DNA from: G963668605 sp963668605
GTDB taxonomy: Bacteria; Acidobacteriota; Terriglobia; Bryobacterales; Bryobacteraceae
Direction of reading: 5' to 3'
DNA length: 64,000 nt
Assembly (NCBI GenBank): GCA_963668605.1
Contig: OY764903.1
Coordinates: forward strand, 682,001 to 746,000
The translations under genes were made by a program, and so were the position numbers. The notes below the pieces were generated by a model. That model worked only from the letters and a program-made list of their open reading frames with translations, was not told where the DNA came from and searched no databases. Shown piece after piece: positions 44,011 through 52,609 of this stretch; the stretch's first letter is position 1, and every line of letters begins with the position of its first letter.

Positions 44011-44040
44011 TTGACTCCCCAGGTGATTCCGGGCAATACT
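44011..44040 (+). promoter_or_regulatory. Possible sigma-70 promoter of the transpeptidase gene
   Basis: TTGACT (44011-44016) and AATACT (44035-44040) are 18 bases apart in the 188-base divergent gap. Transcription would begin near 44047, about 77 bases before the ATG at 44124. Confidence 0.4.
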
Positions 44041-44123
44041 GAAAGTGCTCTGGTATCTGAAGACTGCGCCGCGACGGCTGGCCCCCGAACAGCGTCGTTC
44101 GTTGTCTGTCCGCAAGACCAACA

Positions 44124-45398
44124 ATGAGCCGTACCCTTGCAATCTTAGTTTCGATTTTCCTACTTCCCGGTTTTTGCTGCGCAGCGACATCCAAGTCAAG
44201 TAAAACCAAGAAGCATTCCAGCACTTCCACGAAGCATTCCGTCGCTTCCACGACCAAGAAACCGGTGGTTGCCGCCAAGAGCCGAACGACGACGAAATCC
44301 TCAACGCGAGTTCGCAGCGTGAGCCACTCCAAGCGCAAGCCTGTCTCCAGCCTCAGCGCCCTGAATCCCTCGGGTCCCTGGAAGGAGCCGACGTTCGGAT
44401 TCCCGACCGCGGGCGACCAGGTTGATGGCGAGGATCTGGCCGTACGCCGTGCCGCCGTCGAGGCGCTGGGTGCGTACAACGGCACGGTGGTCGTCAGCGA
44501 CGCCTCGAATGGCCGCATTCTCTCGATCGTGAATCAGAAGTTGGCGATGAAGGGCGGTTACCAGCCTTGCTCCACGATTAAACTGGTGACGGCGATCGCC
44601 GCGATGAGCGAAGGCATCATCTCGCGGGATGGAGATTTCCGCATCAGCCGCACGAACAAGATGGATTTGTCGGCGGCGCTCGCCCATTCGAATAATTCTT
44701 ACTTCGCTACGCTTGGCCAGAAACTCGGATTTGAGCGAGTTTCGCGTTATGCCCACATGCTAGGACTCGGCGAGAAAGCGGCCTGGAATCTCACAGCCGA
44801 GGAACCCGGCACGCTGCCCTCCGCTCCGCCGAAGAATGGCGGCGTCGGCATGATGACCAGCTTCGGCGAAGGCATCCGCTTGACTCCGCTGCAACTGGCT
44901 TCGCTGCTAGGCGCGATCGCCAATGGCGGCACGCTCTATGAACTCCAGTATCCGCGCAACGCCGTTGAGAACATGCAGTTCCAATCCCGCGTCAAGCGCC
45001 ATCTTGAGATCGGCCAGTTCGCGAACGACCTGAAACAGGGCATGCGCGGAGCGACCACATACGGCACCGCGCGCCGCGTCAGCGGCTTGACCGAAGATCC
45101 GGTCTTCGGCAAGACGGGCACATGTACGGATTATCAGCAGTCGGCGCACATGGGTTGGTTTGGGTCGTTCAACGAAGTGCGCGGGCGCAAGTTGGTCGTG
45201 GTGGTTATGCTCACGGGCGGTAAAGCGGTGAGCGGACCGGTGGCTTCGGGCGTCGCAGGTTCGGTCTATAAGAATCTGGCGGACGGCAACTACCTGGCAT
45301 CCACGCCCGGGCTGCTTTCGAAGTATGCTGAAGACAATGTCGCATCGGACTTTAATTGGAGTTTCCACCGGCAGGTTCTTTACCCCCGCACTGACTAG
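44124..45398 (+). CDS. Penicillin-binding-protein-type transpeptidase
   Basis: The 424-residue protein has a signal peptide (1-21) and a Lys/Ser/Thr-rich linker (about 22-75) that may contact the cell wall. A transpeptidase domain of class B PBP type follows. All three motifs are present: Ser150-T-I-Lys153, Ser189-N-Asn191 and Lys330-T-G-Thr333. It lacks the usual PBP dimerisation domain and is short for a class B PBP. It probably crosslinks peptidoglycan or acts as a related acyl-serine enzyme. The next gene starts 74 bases before its end. Confidence 0.85.
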   Translation: MSRTLAILVSIFLLPGFCCAATSKSSKTKKHSSTSTKHSVASTTKKPVVAAKSRTTTKSSTRVRSVSHSKRKPVSSLSALNPSGPWKEPTFGFPTAGDQVDGEDLAVRRAAVEALGAYNGTVVVSDASNGRILSIVNQKLAMKGGYQPCSTIKLVTAIAAMSEGIISRDGDFRISRTNKMDLSAALAHSNNSYFATLGQKLGFERVSRYAHMLGLGEKAAWNLTAEEPGTLPSAPPKNGGVGMMTSFGEGIRLTPLQLASLLGAIANGGTLYELQYPRNAVENMQFQSRVKRHLEIGQFANDLKQGMRGATTYGTARRVSGLTEDPVFGKTGTCTDYQQSAHMGWFGSFNEVRGRKLVVVVMLTGGKAVSGPVASGVAGSVYKNLADGNYLASTPGLLSKYAEDNVASDFNWSFHRQVLYPRTD

Positions 45399-46179
45399 AT
45401 CTGAATTCCTCCTTTTGGCCCTGGCTCCGGCACTCTCAGCTGCCGACCTCATCACAGTTCGCCTGCGGCCGGAAACAGCGGCGGCGTTCAACGATTACGT
45501 CCGCATGGCGGAGGCGCGAATGGACGCCGAGATCCGCGAGGGGCGTTTTCTGTGGCTGGAGCAGCGCGAGGAGCGGCTGCAGCAAGCGCGTGCCGGCCGG
45601 GCGGTGATCGACCCCTGGGAAGGCAAGGTCAGCCGCGATATCTCCTCGGGAATCATACACGACTGGATCGGCGCAGCTCTTATCCCAGGAGTCACGTTAG
45701 CGAAAACGATCGGGTTCATGCAGAACTACGACGCGCACAAGAATGTCTACAAACCGGAAGTGATCGACTCCAAACTGCTCAGCAGAAACGGAAACTCATT
45801 CAAGATCTATCTGCGTCTGTTGAAAAAGAAAGTGCTGACCGTGGTACTGAACACGGAGCACGCGGTGGAGTATTTCCAGTTGAGCAAAACACGCGCGTAC
45901 AGCGTGTCGAGATCGACGCGCATCGCCGAGGTCGACAACCCGGGCAAGCCGTCCGAGCGCGAGATCGAGCAGGGAGGCGACCATGGCTTCCTTTGGAACA
46001 TAAACTCCTATTGGCGTTTTGACGAGCGCGACGGCGGCGTTTACGTCGAGTGCCGTGCGATCTCGCTGACCCGCGATGTGCCCGTCGGTCTGGGCTGGTT
46101 GGTGACGCCGATTATCCGCAACCTGCCGCGCGAGTCGCTCGAAAGCACGCTGCTGGCGACGCGCAAGGCTTTGCAGTAA
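45325..46179 (+). CDS. Protein of unknown function downstream of the transpeptidase gene
   Basis: The 284-residue frame has a hydrophobic N-terminal segment (FLLLALAPALSAADL) that is likely a signal. A charged helix (AEARMDAEIREGRFLWLEQR) follows. An alpha/beta body with VLTVVLNTEHAVEYF and YSVSRSTRIAEVDNPGKPSE then leads to WRFDERDGGVYVECRAISL and LPRESLESTLLATRKAL. The last part resembles a START-like lipid-binding fold, but this is a weak impression. The start at 45325 lies inside the previous gene and the true start may be later. No catalytic motif was recognised. Confidence 0.62.
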   Translation: MLKTMSHRTLIGVSTGRFFTPALTRSEFLLLALAPALSAADLITVRLRPETAAAFNDYVRMAEARMDAEIREGRFLWLEQREERLQQARAGRAVIDPWEGKVSRDISSGIIHDWIGAALIPGVTLAKTIGFMQNYDAHKNVYKPEVIDSKLLSRNGNSFKIYLRLLKKKVLTVVLNTEHAVEYFQLSKTRAYSVSRSTRIAEVDNPGKPSEREIEQGGDHGFLWNINSYWRFDERDGGVYVECRAISLTRDVPVGLGWLVTPIIRNLPRESLESTLLATRKALQ

Positions 46180-46181
46180 CG

Positions 46182-46227
46182 CTGCTTTCAAGACAGGGCA
46201 GGCTATGACCGCCGGTACTGAAAGCAG
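46182..46227. terminator. Inverted repeat between convergent genes, possible terminator
   Basis: CTGCTTTCA (46182-46190) pairs perfectly with TGAAAGCAG (46219-46227) across a 28-base loop, directly after the stop codon at 46179 and in the gap before the convergent gene ending at 46281. No T-run is present. Confidence 0.4.
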
Positions 46228-46280
46228 GCGGTGCCGACCGTAGGCGATCCGTTTTGAGGCGTAGCGATCCGCAAAGTAGA

Positions 46281-47372
46281 TCAGTCGCCGGAAGCGGGCA
46301 CATTTTTCGGTTCGTGGCCCCAGAAGAACGACAATCCACCGAACCACTCTGTCCAGCGCGTGCGCGCGACCGAAAGGCCGACCATCAGCAGAATTACAGC
46401 CGCCGCCACCGCCACCGTCTGCGCCACGCTCAGGCTCTCTTTGTACCCGCCCAACCAACGCCCGTAGACCAGTTCGATATGGACCCAGTACACCAGCAGC
46501 GAGGTCGTACCCATTTGTCGTATCCAACTGAAACCACGCACGCCGAATTCCGTCCAGAGATATGCGAACGGTAGGATCACGAGGATGACGCCTAGTTTAA
46601 TCAGAATCAGCCACGGGCTGTTGAGCCAGAAGTCCGATTTCGAATACAGTGTGTAGGGCAGGTTAGCGGCGTATTGGCCGCCCATAACCAACACGATTCC
46701 CGCGACGGCGGACCATTGTAGGCTACGCTGCAACTGCTCGCGATCAATGAGCCGGAGAATGCTGCCGACGCTCAGTCCGAAGGCTAGAAACGCGGCCCAC
46801 GGGAAGAAGCTGAAGAAGCGGTAATCGGGAACGATGTACGCACGCAAGAATTCCGGCGCCGCGCTCCAGTCGGCCATGGAAATCAGCGGAGCGGCCGCGG
46901 CGATCGCGAGGCCGAGAATCGCGCACAGACGTGCACGCTCGCGAGTCGGGAAGACCGCCATCACCGACATCAAGGCTAGGCCGAAACCCATGCAGTTAAG
47001 CACGTCGACGCGCAGGAGATCAGTCCAGGGGCTGTAGGGTAGGGCGAAGAGCCACATCTGGAAACGGATAACGAAGGCGAGGCCAAGCAGGTAGCCGGCG
47101 CGCTTGAGCGAATCGGCAACGCGTGCCGCCGGAGCCACTCCGCGGCGCTCGCGGCCATCCATCAAAAATGCCATCGTCACTCCGGTCAGGAACAGGAAGA
47201 TGGCCGGTACGATGCCCCCCACGAATTGCGAGAGCACATAGGCGCCGCCCTCGCGAAGGTCCTTGCTGGCGAACGAGTGGAACGAATGGCCTTGCAGCAT
47301 GATCAACGCCGCGAGTCCGCGCGTCCAGTCAAGAAAAGCGAGCCGTCCACCGATGGGCTTATGAGGTTTCAT
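46281..47372 (-). CDS. DUF1624/heparan-N-acetyltransferase-like membrane protein
   Basis: The 363-residue protein has about ten membrane segments. The first helix starts with GGRLAFLDWTRGLAALIMLQ and is followed by the conserved GHSFHSF. FLFLTGVTMAFLMDGRERRG and a later VYWVHIELVYGRWLGG fit the acyltransferase/DUF1624 families. In these the His of the first loop acts in moving acetyl groups to sugars or amines across a membrane. The acceptor is unknown. A link to surface glycans is plausible given the polysaccharide genes in the window. Confidence 0.8.
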   Translation of the reverse strand: MKPHKPIGGRLAFLDWTRGLAALIMLQGHSFHSFASKDLREGGAYVLSQFVGGIVPAIFLFLTGVTMAFLMDGRERRGVAPAARVADSLKRAGYLLGLAFVIRFQMWLFALPYSPWTDLLRVDVLNCMGFGLALMSVMAVFPTRERARLCAILGLAIAAAAPLISMADWSAAPEFLRAYIVPDYRFFSFFPWAAFLAFGLSVGSILRLIDREQLQRSLQWSAVAGIVLVMGGQYAANLPYTLYSKSDFWLNSPWLILIKLGVILVILPFAYLWTEFGVRGFSWIRQMGTTSLLVYWVHIELVYGRWLGGYKESLSVAQTVAVAAAVILLMVGLSVARTRWTEWFGGLSFFWGHEPKNVPASGD

Positions 47373-47381
47373 TCTGGTTAT

Positions 47382-48056
47382 CTATTTCTGAGGAGTACTC
47401 CGTTTGACACCTTTCGGCAGGTTCAACTTCATCGCGGCATCGGGCAGTTCTGCATCCCACTTCGCGGCGCTATAGGTAATCAGGCGGTAATCGCCGGCTG
47501 CTTCCCAGAACTTCTGCTGCACTATATGACCATCGGTCATGCTCACCCAAAGTTCGGCTTTCGTGAGATATTCCTTCGCTTTAGGATTCTTCGGCAGTAG
47601 TTCCAGGCGCGCGGTTTTCTGACCCGCGACCGTCTCTTCACCGGTGACACTGACAGCATAAGAACTCCGCAACTCCGCCACAGACGTACCGAAGCCGAGC
47701 AGCAGGAATTGGTCCAGCAGGTCGCGCTGTTTACCCAGGTCGTACTCTTCCACGCGGTTCGCATTCGGGAAATAGGCTTCCGCCTTGCGATCCTGAAACG
47801 TGTAAGCTTTGGGGTCCGGCGTGACGATCTGAATCAGCACCCGCAGGCTTTTCGGCCCCGTGCGTTTCACCGCGATCGAGCCGTTCTCGATGCTATTGTC
47901 ATTGATGACTTTGGTGTAAGAGGCTTTCGTGATTTTGCCGGTCATCGTGCGGAACGACGCGGCAGCGGAGTCCATCAGAGGGAAAATCTTGTCTTCCGGT
48001 CCCGCTGCGGCGGCCGGAATGGAAACAATGAGAGCGAGTGTGAAAAGTATCCTCAT
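47382..48056 (-). CDS. LolA-like exported carrier protein
   Basis: The 224-residue protein starts at ATG 48056 with a signal peptide (ILFTLALIVSIPAAAAG). The body follows the LolA-type half-barrel: FRTMTGKITKASYTKVI, GSIAVKRTGPKSLRV, AYFPNANRVEEYDLGKQRD and LELLPKNPKAKEYLTKAELW. LolA carries lipoproteins through the periplasm. This version may instead carry other lipids. It is transcribed after a small membrane protein, 32 bases apart. Confidence 0.75.
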   Translation of the reverse strand: MRILFTLALIVSIPAAAAGPEDKIFPLMDSAAASFRTMTGKITKASYTKVINDNSIENGSIAVKRTGPKSLRVLIQIVTPDPKAYTFQDRKAEAYFPNANRVEEYDLGKQRDLLDQFLLLGFGTSVAELRSSYAVSVTGEETVAGQKTARLELLPKNPKAKEYLTKAELWVSMTDGHIVQQKFWEAAGDYRLITYSAAKWDAELPDAAMKLNLPKGVKRSTPQK

Positions 48057-48088
48057 AGGAATGACCGGCAACGAACACAAGCCTCGGA

Positions 48089-48448
48089 TCAGGGCTTCGC
48101 GTAGGCCATGTAGCCTTTGATCTCCTGTTCAGCGTCGTAGATCGCCTCCAGGTGGACCAGGTTGAATTTCTTCCCAAAACGGTCCTGAACCAGTTTCTGG
48201 GCGCGAGCCTCGCGTGCAGCCAGGGGCACGTCTTCCAAGAGGTCGGGCTCCACCCAAAACACATTCGATCCTCGTTCGGCCGGCAGTAAAACGACACTGG
48301 GGGCTTTAGGCTGATCTCGGAACAGCTCCCGTGGGGTAAGAAAAATGAAGGCCAGGATCAGGCCGACAATAATGTCGTATTGCCAGCCGCCACGCGGATG
48401 ATCCCAAAAAATGATTCGTCGAAAACCGGAAGCCTGCCCGGTGGCCAT
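48089..48448 (-). CDS. Small single-pass membrane protein of unknown function
   Basis: The 119-residue protein starts at ATG 48448 (MATGQASGFRRIIFWDHPRG). One membrane segment (YDIIVGLILAFIFLTPREL) is followed by a soluble tail ending KFNLVHLEAIYDAEQEIKGY. An upstream extension to 48700 would run into the csm5 gene. It probably pairs with the LolA-like gene after it. There is no sign that it belongs to the CRISPR operon, from which it is separated by 145 bases (48449-48593) without a recognisable signal. Confidence 0.65.
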   Translation of the reverse strand: MATGQASGFRRIIFWDHPRGGWQYDIIVGLILAFIFLTPRELFRDQPKAPSVVLLPAERGSNVFWVEPDLLEDVPLAAREARAQKLVQDRFGKKFNLVHLEAIYDAEQEIKGYMAYAKP

Positions 48449-48593
48449 AAATTTCAGTCTACCATGCCCACACTGATTTCGATGCGCACCCAGCACAAGA
48501 TGATCCTGAAATTGGGAAGATCGGAGCAGTATGCCTGGAGCGAGCGGATGCTGCTCGAGCAGCAGTATCTCCAGCAATGCAAGCAACCCAGCG

Positions 48594-49745
48594 TCAGGCT
48601 TCGAATTCGAGCCGCGCCCAGCCTGGCAGCGTCGCCGGCTCGTTTCCGGTGAAGACGATGCGGCGCGTTTTAGGGAATGGTAGACCGGTCTGGATCGCAC
48701 GGTTAAAGACCGGTATCCGCCGCATCACTTCGCGGTAGTTCTCGTTGGTCGTTTCGAGCCAGGACGACTTTGCGAGCAGGCCGCCACCCCAGCCCAGCGA
48801 GAGCAGGCACGAGTGCGGGTTGTCTTTGATGGCGTTGAGCTGTTCGACGAGCTCGTCGACGCTTTGTTTCACGCGGCCCAAGCCCGCCGTTTCGGCGTAC
48901 TGGCGCTGGTGGCCCAGCAGCGCTTCGGCGTAAGCGTTCGCCGACTTCGCCAGCAGTTCCGTAGTCTGCGGATCTTTCCAGCGCAGCGCGCGGGCGACCT
49001 CCGCCGAAGCATAGAACTCTTTCTCGCTCCAGACCCCTTCGAATGTCGTGCCTGGCGTCGCCATTTCGGCGAACGTCGCTCCGGAATCCTGCACTCGGGC
49101 GGCATCCACCGTGCCGCGCGGCGACTGCTTCCAGCCGAGTTCCAGCTTGCTGCCACGAGACTGCAGCGTCGCAACCCGCGTCAGGTAAACCTTCATCGTC
49201 GAGGTTGCTACCGCACCGGAATCGCCGGCGGCCACCGTCTTCATACGGTTGACACCCGGTGCGCCGAGCAGATGTTCCTCCATCGCCTCGCCAGGATAGC
49301 GGAACGGGTTATCGCTCTGCATTCGCTCGGCGAGATGCTTGATCACGCTATCGCTACAACGGCTGAAGACCAGACCCGTTCGCAGCGCGCCTTTCAGTGC
49401 GCTACCCGGGATATATGGGCCGCGCAGGCCGCATGCAAACGTGGGAATGAACAATGTGTCAGCCCAGGCCCGTTCCCAGATGGCCGTGCTGCTCGGGTGT
49501 TCGAACGGGATGCGCCGGCCGGCAAAGTTCTGCGCGAATCCGCCCCAGGAGGCGAAGTCGAGCTTTTCCGCTTTCTTGAGCTGTGCGAGGTAGCTGTCGA
49601 GCCGGGGTCCCTTGGCGAGTAACTTGAAGATACGCGTCTGATCGAGGACGTTGACCTGGTCCTTCCAGACCATGTAGTCGATCGGGGACAACTTCTGCCC
49701 GTCGCCTACCAGAACGGGAGTGAGACATTTCAGGCGATATTTCAT
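48594..49745 (-). CDS. csm5: Type III-A CRISPR RAMP protein Csm5
   Basis: The 383-residue RAMP protein has the Csm5 start (MKYRLKCLTPVLVGDGQKLS) with the conserved SPIDYMVW segment. The RAMP loop is GLRGPYIPGSALKGALRTGL. In type III-A complexes Csm5 caps the 3' end of the crRNA in the filament. The ATG overlaps the csm4 stop in an ATGA, so it is translationally coupled. It is the last gene of the operon. Length is normal for the family. No nearby cas6 can supply processed crRNA. Confidence 0.85.
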   Translation of the reverse strand: MKYRLKCLTPVLVGDGQKLSPIDYMVWKDQVNVLDQTRIFKLLAKGPRLDSYLAQLKKAEKLDFASWGGFAQNFAGRRIPFEHPSSTAIWERAWADTLFIPTFACGLRGPYIPGSALKGALRTGLVFSRCSDSVIKHLAERMQSDNPFRYPGEAMEEHLLGAPGVNRMKTVAAGDSGAVATSTMKVYLTRVATLQSRGSKLELGWKQSPRGTVDAARVQDSGATFAEMATPGTTFEGVWSEKEFYASAEVARALRWKDPQTTELLAKSANAYAEALLGHQRQYAETAGLGRVKQSVDELVEQLNAIKDNPHSCLLSLGWGGGLLAKSSWLETTNENYREVMRRIPVFNRAIQTGLPFPKTRRIVFTGNEPATLPGWARLEFEA

Positions 49746-51259
49746 TTCTTCGCCTCCGTGCCGGGGACGGTCTCGTCCGGTGTAGCTTTCGGTGTCTCTT
49801 CGGGTAGCGCCTCTGGCTGTGTCTCAACGATCGCTTCAGGCAGCGGCTCGGGTTCTTCGACTACATTGGGCGCAGGCTCCGGTAGCGCCTCAGGCTGCGT
49901 CTCAACAACCGCTTCGGGCAGCGCCTTCGGTTCCTCGGCAACTACCTCGGGCGCAGGCTCCGGTAGCGCCTCAGGCTGCGTCTCGACAACCGCCTCAGGC
50001 AGCGCCTTTGGTTCTTCGACAACCACTTCGGGTGCAGGCTCTGGTAGCGCCTCAGGCTGCGTCTCGACAACCGCCTCGGGCAGCGCCTCGGGCTTCTCGA
50101 CAACTACTTCGGGCGCAGGCTCCGGTAGCGCCTCAGGCTGCGTCTCAACAACCGCCTCGGGCAGCGCCTTCGGTTCTTCGACAACTACTTCGGGCGCAGG
50201 CTCTGGTACCACTGGAGGTGGTACAGCGACGGGCTTGCCCCATTGGATGGCAATGCTCAGCGCGAAGCCCGCCCGATAGACCGGATGCGGAAATCCCTCC
50301 GGGGCCACATTGCGCGCGGCTCCCTGTAACGGCGTGGACGCGATCAGCACCGAACCCTCGGCCACCATTCGCAGCGTTTGTTTCAACTCGCCAGATCGTT
50401 CGGGGCTTTCGATCCTTCCGGTTCTGTTCACGAGCGTGTAGTGGCCCCGGCCCCAATCGACGCTATCAGTGTCCGACGGGCTGAACAGCGACAGCAGCCA
50501 GTGCGCGTTTCCGGATTCGGGAGCGATCTCCAACTCGGCGCCATTCTTTCCGCGCCCGCGGAAGAGCAACTCCGAGAGGCGCCCTTCGCGAATGCCGGGC
50601 ATTGAAGAGCGGCCCCAACCACGTGAACGCTCGCCGCCGATCCCGGAATCCGCCAGAAGCCTAAGGGCAGAGCGGAGCTTGCGGCCCCACTGTTCCCGGA
50701 TCGCGTCGTTGTCGAATGCGGCCAGACCCCACATGCCGGCTTCCTCGGAAAACTCGATGCACGCCGTGGCATGCGGAGCGACACCGGCGCCATTCTCGCG
50801 GTCGACGCCCGCGCAGGAGCGCAGACCGATACGCAGCGGACCCGCACCGCGGTACTTTCCGCCCGCGGGCACGAGACAGCCGCTCGCGCCATCGAGCAAC
50901 CAGCGATCTTCGTCGAGCGCTTTTCCCTGGAGCAACGCTTCCACCATGCCGAGCGGCACGAATTCGGCGCCGCCCCAGCGCACTCTCGAAGAGGTTGCGG
51001 GCGGCCAGAGTACGTGCGGCGGCGGGACAAAGAGCGTCTCGCCGTGGTAGGGAAACAGCGAACTGAAGCGCACGGCAGGCGCCGCTGCCGTAGCCGCAAG
51101 CCACTCTTCCAGCACACCGAGGCGCGCCATCATCGAGGTGACGGCGGAATACACTGTGTCGCTGTGGCAGACCGAATCCACGCGGTCGCGAGCGCCGCTA
51201 TCCGGACCAAACCGCCACGGCCCCGTGGGTCGAAAACGGATGAGAAGTGCAGGGAACAT
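49742..51259 (-). CDS. csm4: Csm4 with a long repetitive acidic Pro/Glu/Val C-terminal tail
   Basis: The first 345 residues are a Csm4 RAMP protein (start IRFRPTGPWRFGPDSGA; glycine-rich loop SGIGGERSRGWGRSSMPG), which binds the crRNA 5' tag beside Cas10. The last 160 residues (about 346-505) are almost only Pro, Glu, Val, Ala, Leu, Gln and Thr. They hold four 27-residue repeats plus a degenerate fifth, each with EPAPEVVVEE...LPEAVVETQPEALP. Csm4 is normally about 300-350 residues, so the tail is an addition. It is probably disordered and strongly negative. The tail ends in the ATGA that starts csm5. Confidence 0.85.
   Translation of the reverse strand: MFPALLIRFRPTGPWRFGPDSGARDRVDSVCHSDTVYSAVTSMMARLGVLEEWLAATAAAPAVRFSSLFPYHGETLFVPPPHVLWPPATSSRVRWGGAEFVPLGMVEALLQGKALDEDRWLLDGASGCLVPAGGKYRGAGPLRIGLRSCAGVDRENGAGVAPHATACIEFSEEAGMWGLAAFDNDAIREQWGRKLRSALRLLADSGIGGERSRGWGRSSMPGIREGRLSELLFRGRGKNGAELEIAPESGNAHWLLSLFSPSDTDSVDWGRGHYTLVNRTGRIESPERSGELKQTLRMVAEGSVLIASTPLQGAARNVAPEGFPHPVYRAGFALSIAIQWGKPVAVPPPVVPEPAPEVVVEEPKALPEAVVETQPEALPEPAPEVVVEKPEALPEAVVETQPEALPEPAPEVVVEEPKALPEAVVETQPEALPEPAPEVVAEEPKALPEAVVETQPEALPEPAPNVVEEPEPLPEAIVETQPEALPEETPKATPDETVPGTEAKK
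49795..50224 (-). repeat. 81-base tandem repeats encoding the Csm4 tail
   Basis: The + strand motif GCAGGCTCCGGTAGCGCC recurs with starts near 49872, 49953, 50034, 50115 and 50196 (period 81 bases, 27 codons), differing by only a few bases between units. The frame is kept through all units. Such minisatellites change length by slippage or recombination, so tail length may vary between strains. Confidence 0.9.
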
Positions 51260-51264
51260 GACCG

Positions 51265-52077
51265 CTAGTTCAGCTTTTCCGCGAATCCTTCTTCATTGGC
51301 GAGCTGCTGCAATTGCGCGAGGTCCGCTCCGGAGACCAGCTCGGTTTCAGCCGCGCCGGAGACATAGAAGGCCTTGCTGCGCCAGACTACGCGCAGGTTA
51401 GCGAAGCTGACCCGGCCACTGCCACGCGAACCGCCTCCGCCGAGGGAGTCGTCTTCGAGCAGGCGCATGCCTTCGGCGAGACGCGCCAACAGCGGGCGGT
51501 CCTCATCGCCGAGAACATCGAGCACCGCGCGCACGCGGAATTTGGCGCCGGCGGGTACGCGTTCAAGCGTCCGCGGGTTTGCCTGTGACGTGATGCGGTC
51601 TACCGCATTCTCGTTCTTCACTTCGGTGAGTTCGTCGTCGAGATGCTCGCGCATCTGCGGCGTGATGCTCTCCAACTCCAGCGGGGCGTCGTAGACGGTC
51701 AGGCGAGCCGGAGTCGCCTTGGTCGATTCGAGCGGTTCGCCGGAGACGCGGTCCATGCGGCCGGGATTGCGGCCGAACATGAGGCACACGAAATCGTCCG
51801 CTCGGTCGCTCTGGTGGATGCGAACTTCCTGCCCTTTGCGCTTCGAGAGATAGACGAGTTCCGAGGGCACGGCCAGCCCGTTGGATTGCTCGAGCAGCGA
51901 ACGGATCTTGCCGCGCAGCGAACTGCCGGGGATGTAGGGCCGGCCGAAAGCGTCCTTCACGACGGGATTATCCGCGCCGCCGATCTCCAGGGATCCCTTG
52001 CCCGCGCCGATATGCAGGCCCGTCTCGCAGAGGATCTCACCCTCCAGAATCAATTTGCCGATGAATGTCAGTTCCAT
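51265..52077 (-). CDS. csm3: Type III-A CRISPR backbone nuclease Csm3
   Basis: The 270-residue backbone subunit starts at ATG 52077 (MELTFIGKLILEGEILCETG). An upstream extension to 52149 overlaps csm2. It keeps the catalytic Asp36 in IGGADNPVVKD, which in known Csm3 cuts target RNA at six-base intervals. The RAMP loops GRPYIPGSSLRGKIRSLLEQ and LGGGGSRGSGRVSF are present. Target RNA cleavage is therefore expected to be active. The gene lies 22 bases after csm2 and five bases before csm4. Confidence 0.9.
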   Translation of the reverse strand: MELTFIGKLILEGEILCETGLHIGAGKGSLEIGGADNPVVKDAFGRPYIPGSSLRGKIRSLLEQSNGLAVPSELVYLSKRKGQEVRIHQSDRADDFVCLMFGRNPGRMDRVSGEPLESTKATPARLTVYDAPLELESITPQMREHLDDELTEVKNENAVDRITSQANPRTLERVPAGAKFRVRAVLDVLGDEDRPLLARLAEGMRLLEDDSLGGGGSRGSGRVSFANLRVVWRSKAFYVSGAAETELVSGADLAQLQQLANEEGFAEKLN

Positions 52078-52099
52078 GCTTTCCTCGATGGCTCCGGCG

Positions 52100-52606
52100 C
52101 TATTCGTTGTACGCCACGATCGCTTCGAACAGATCGCGGAAGCGCTCATAGCCCCGCGGATCGTTCTTGCGCGTCACTTGCAACAGAAGTTTTTCGAGCG
52201 TGTCCATGCTGCGCAACTGGTGCCGCGCGATGGTGTAGGCCAGCCGCGCGCGCAACATCACAAACTCGTGCTGGCGTTCGCTCTCCGGCGCGCGGCAGGC
52301 GCGGCGCACCGCGTTGTAGAAGCGCCGTAATTGGCTCTTCGTGCCTGAGTCCATGTCCCGCATCCGGCTCACGACGCCGTGCGCCTGATTGTCGAGATAC
52401 AGGCTGTCGGTGATCAACTTTTCGATGTCGATCTCCGGCGGGCCGTCGAATCTTCCCTCGAAGCGTCCGCCGCGATCGCCACCACGGTCGCCACCGCGTT
52501 CGCCGCCGCGGCCACCCTCTCGCGGACCTCGTCCCTGTCCTTGGCCCTGGCCTTCGCGAGGAGGACGGGCGTCCCGCCGTTTTGTATCCTGTTGCGGTTC
52601 TGGCAT
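52100..52606 (-). CDS. csm2: Csm2 small subunit with RGG-rich N-terminal extension
   Basis: The C-terminal 110 residues are a normal all-helical Csm2 (SQLRRFYNAVRRACR, then FVMLRARLAYTIARHQ, then FRDLFEAIVAYNE), the small subunit that lines the crRNA-target duplex. Residues 10-55 are an Arg/Gly-rich stretch with GQGQGQGRG and repeated RGG/RGGD units, like eukaryotic RGG RNA-binding segments and unusual for Csm2. It is likely disordered and positively charged. It lies three bases after the cas10 stop. The opposite charge of the Csm4 tail is notable. Confidence 0.85.
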   Translation of the reverse strand: MPEPQQDTKRRDARPPREGQGQGQGRGPREGGRGGERGGDRGGDRGGRFEGRFDGPPEIDIEKLITDSLYLDNQAHGVVSRMRDMDSGTKSQLRRFYNAVRRACRAPESERQHEFVMLRARLAYTIARHQLRSMDTLEKLLLQVTRKNDPRGYERFRDLFEAIVAYNE

Positions 52607-52609
52607 AAC

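Noticed and set aside
48089..48448. Small membrane protein as a type III accessory effector
   Set aside because: It has no CARF or nuclease features, is separated by 145 bases from csm5 and pairs better with the LolA-like gene.
49758..50279. Ser/Gly-rich plus-strand frame of 173 codons over the Csm4 repeat
   Set aside because: It is the antisense reading of the repeat that encodes the Csm4 tail. The Csm4 frame is supported by the upstream RAMP domain and by ATGA coupling to csm5.
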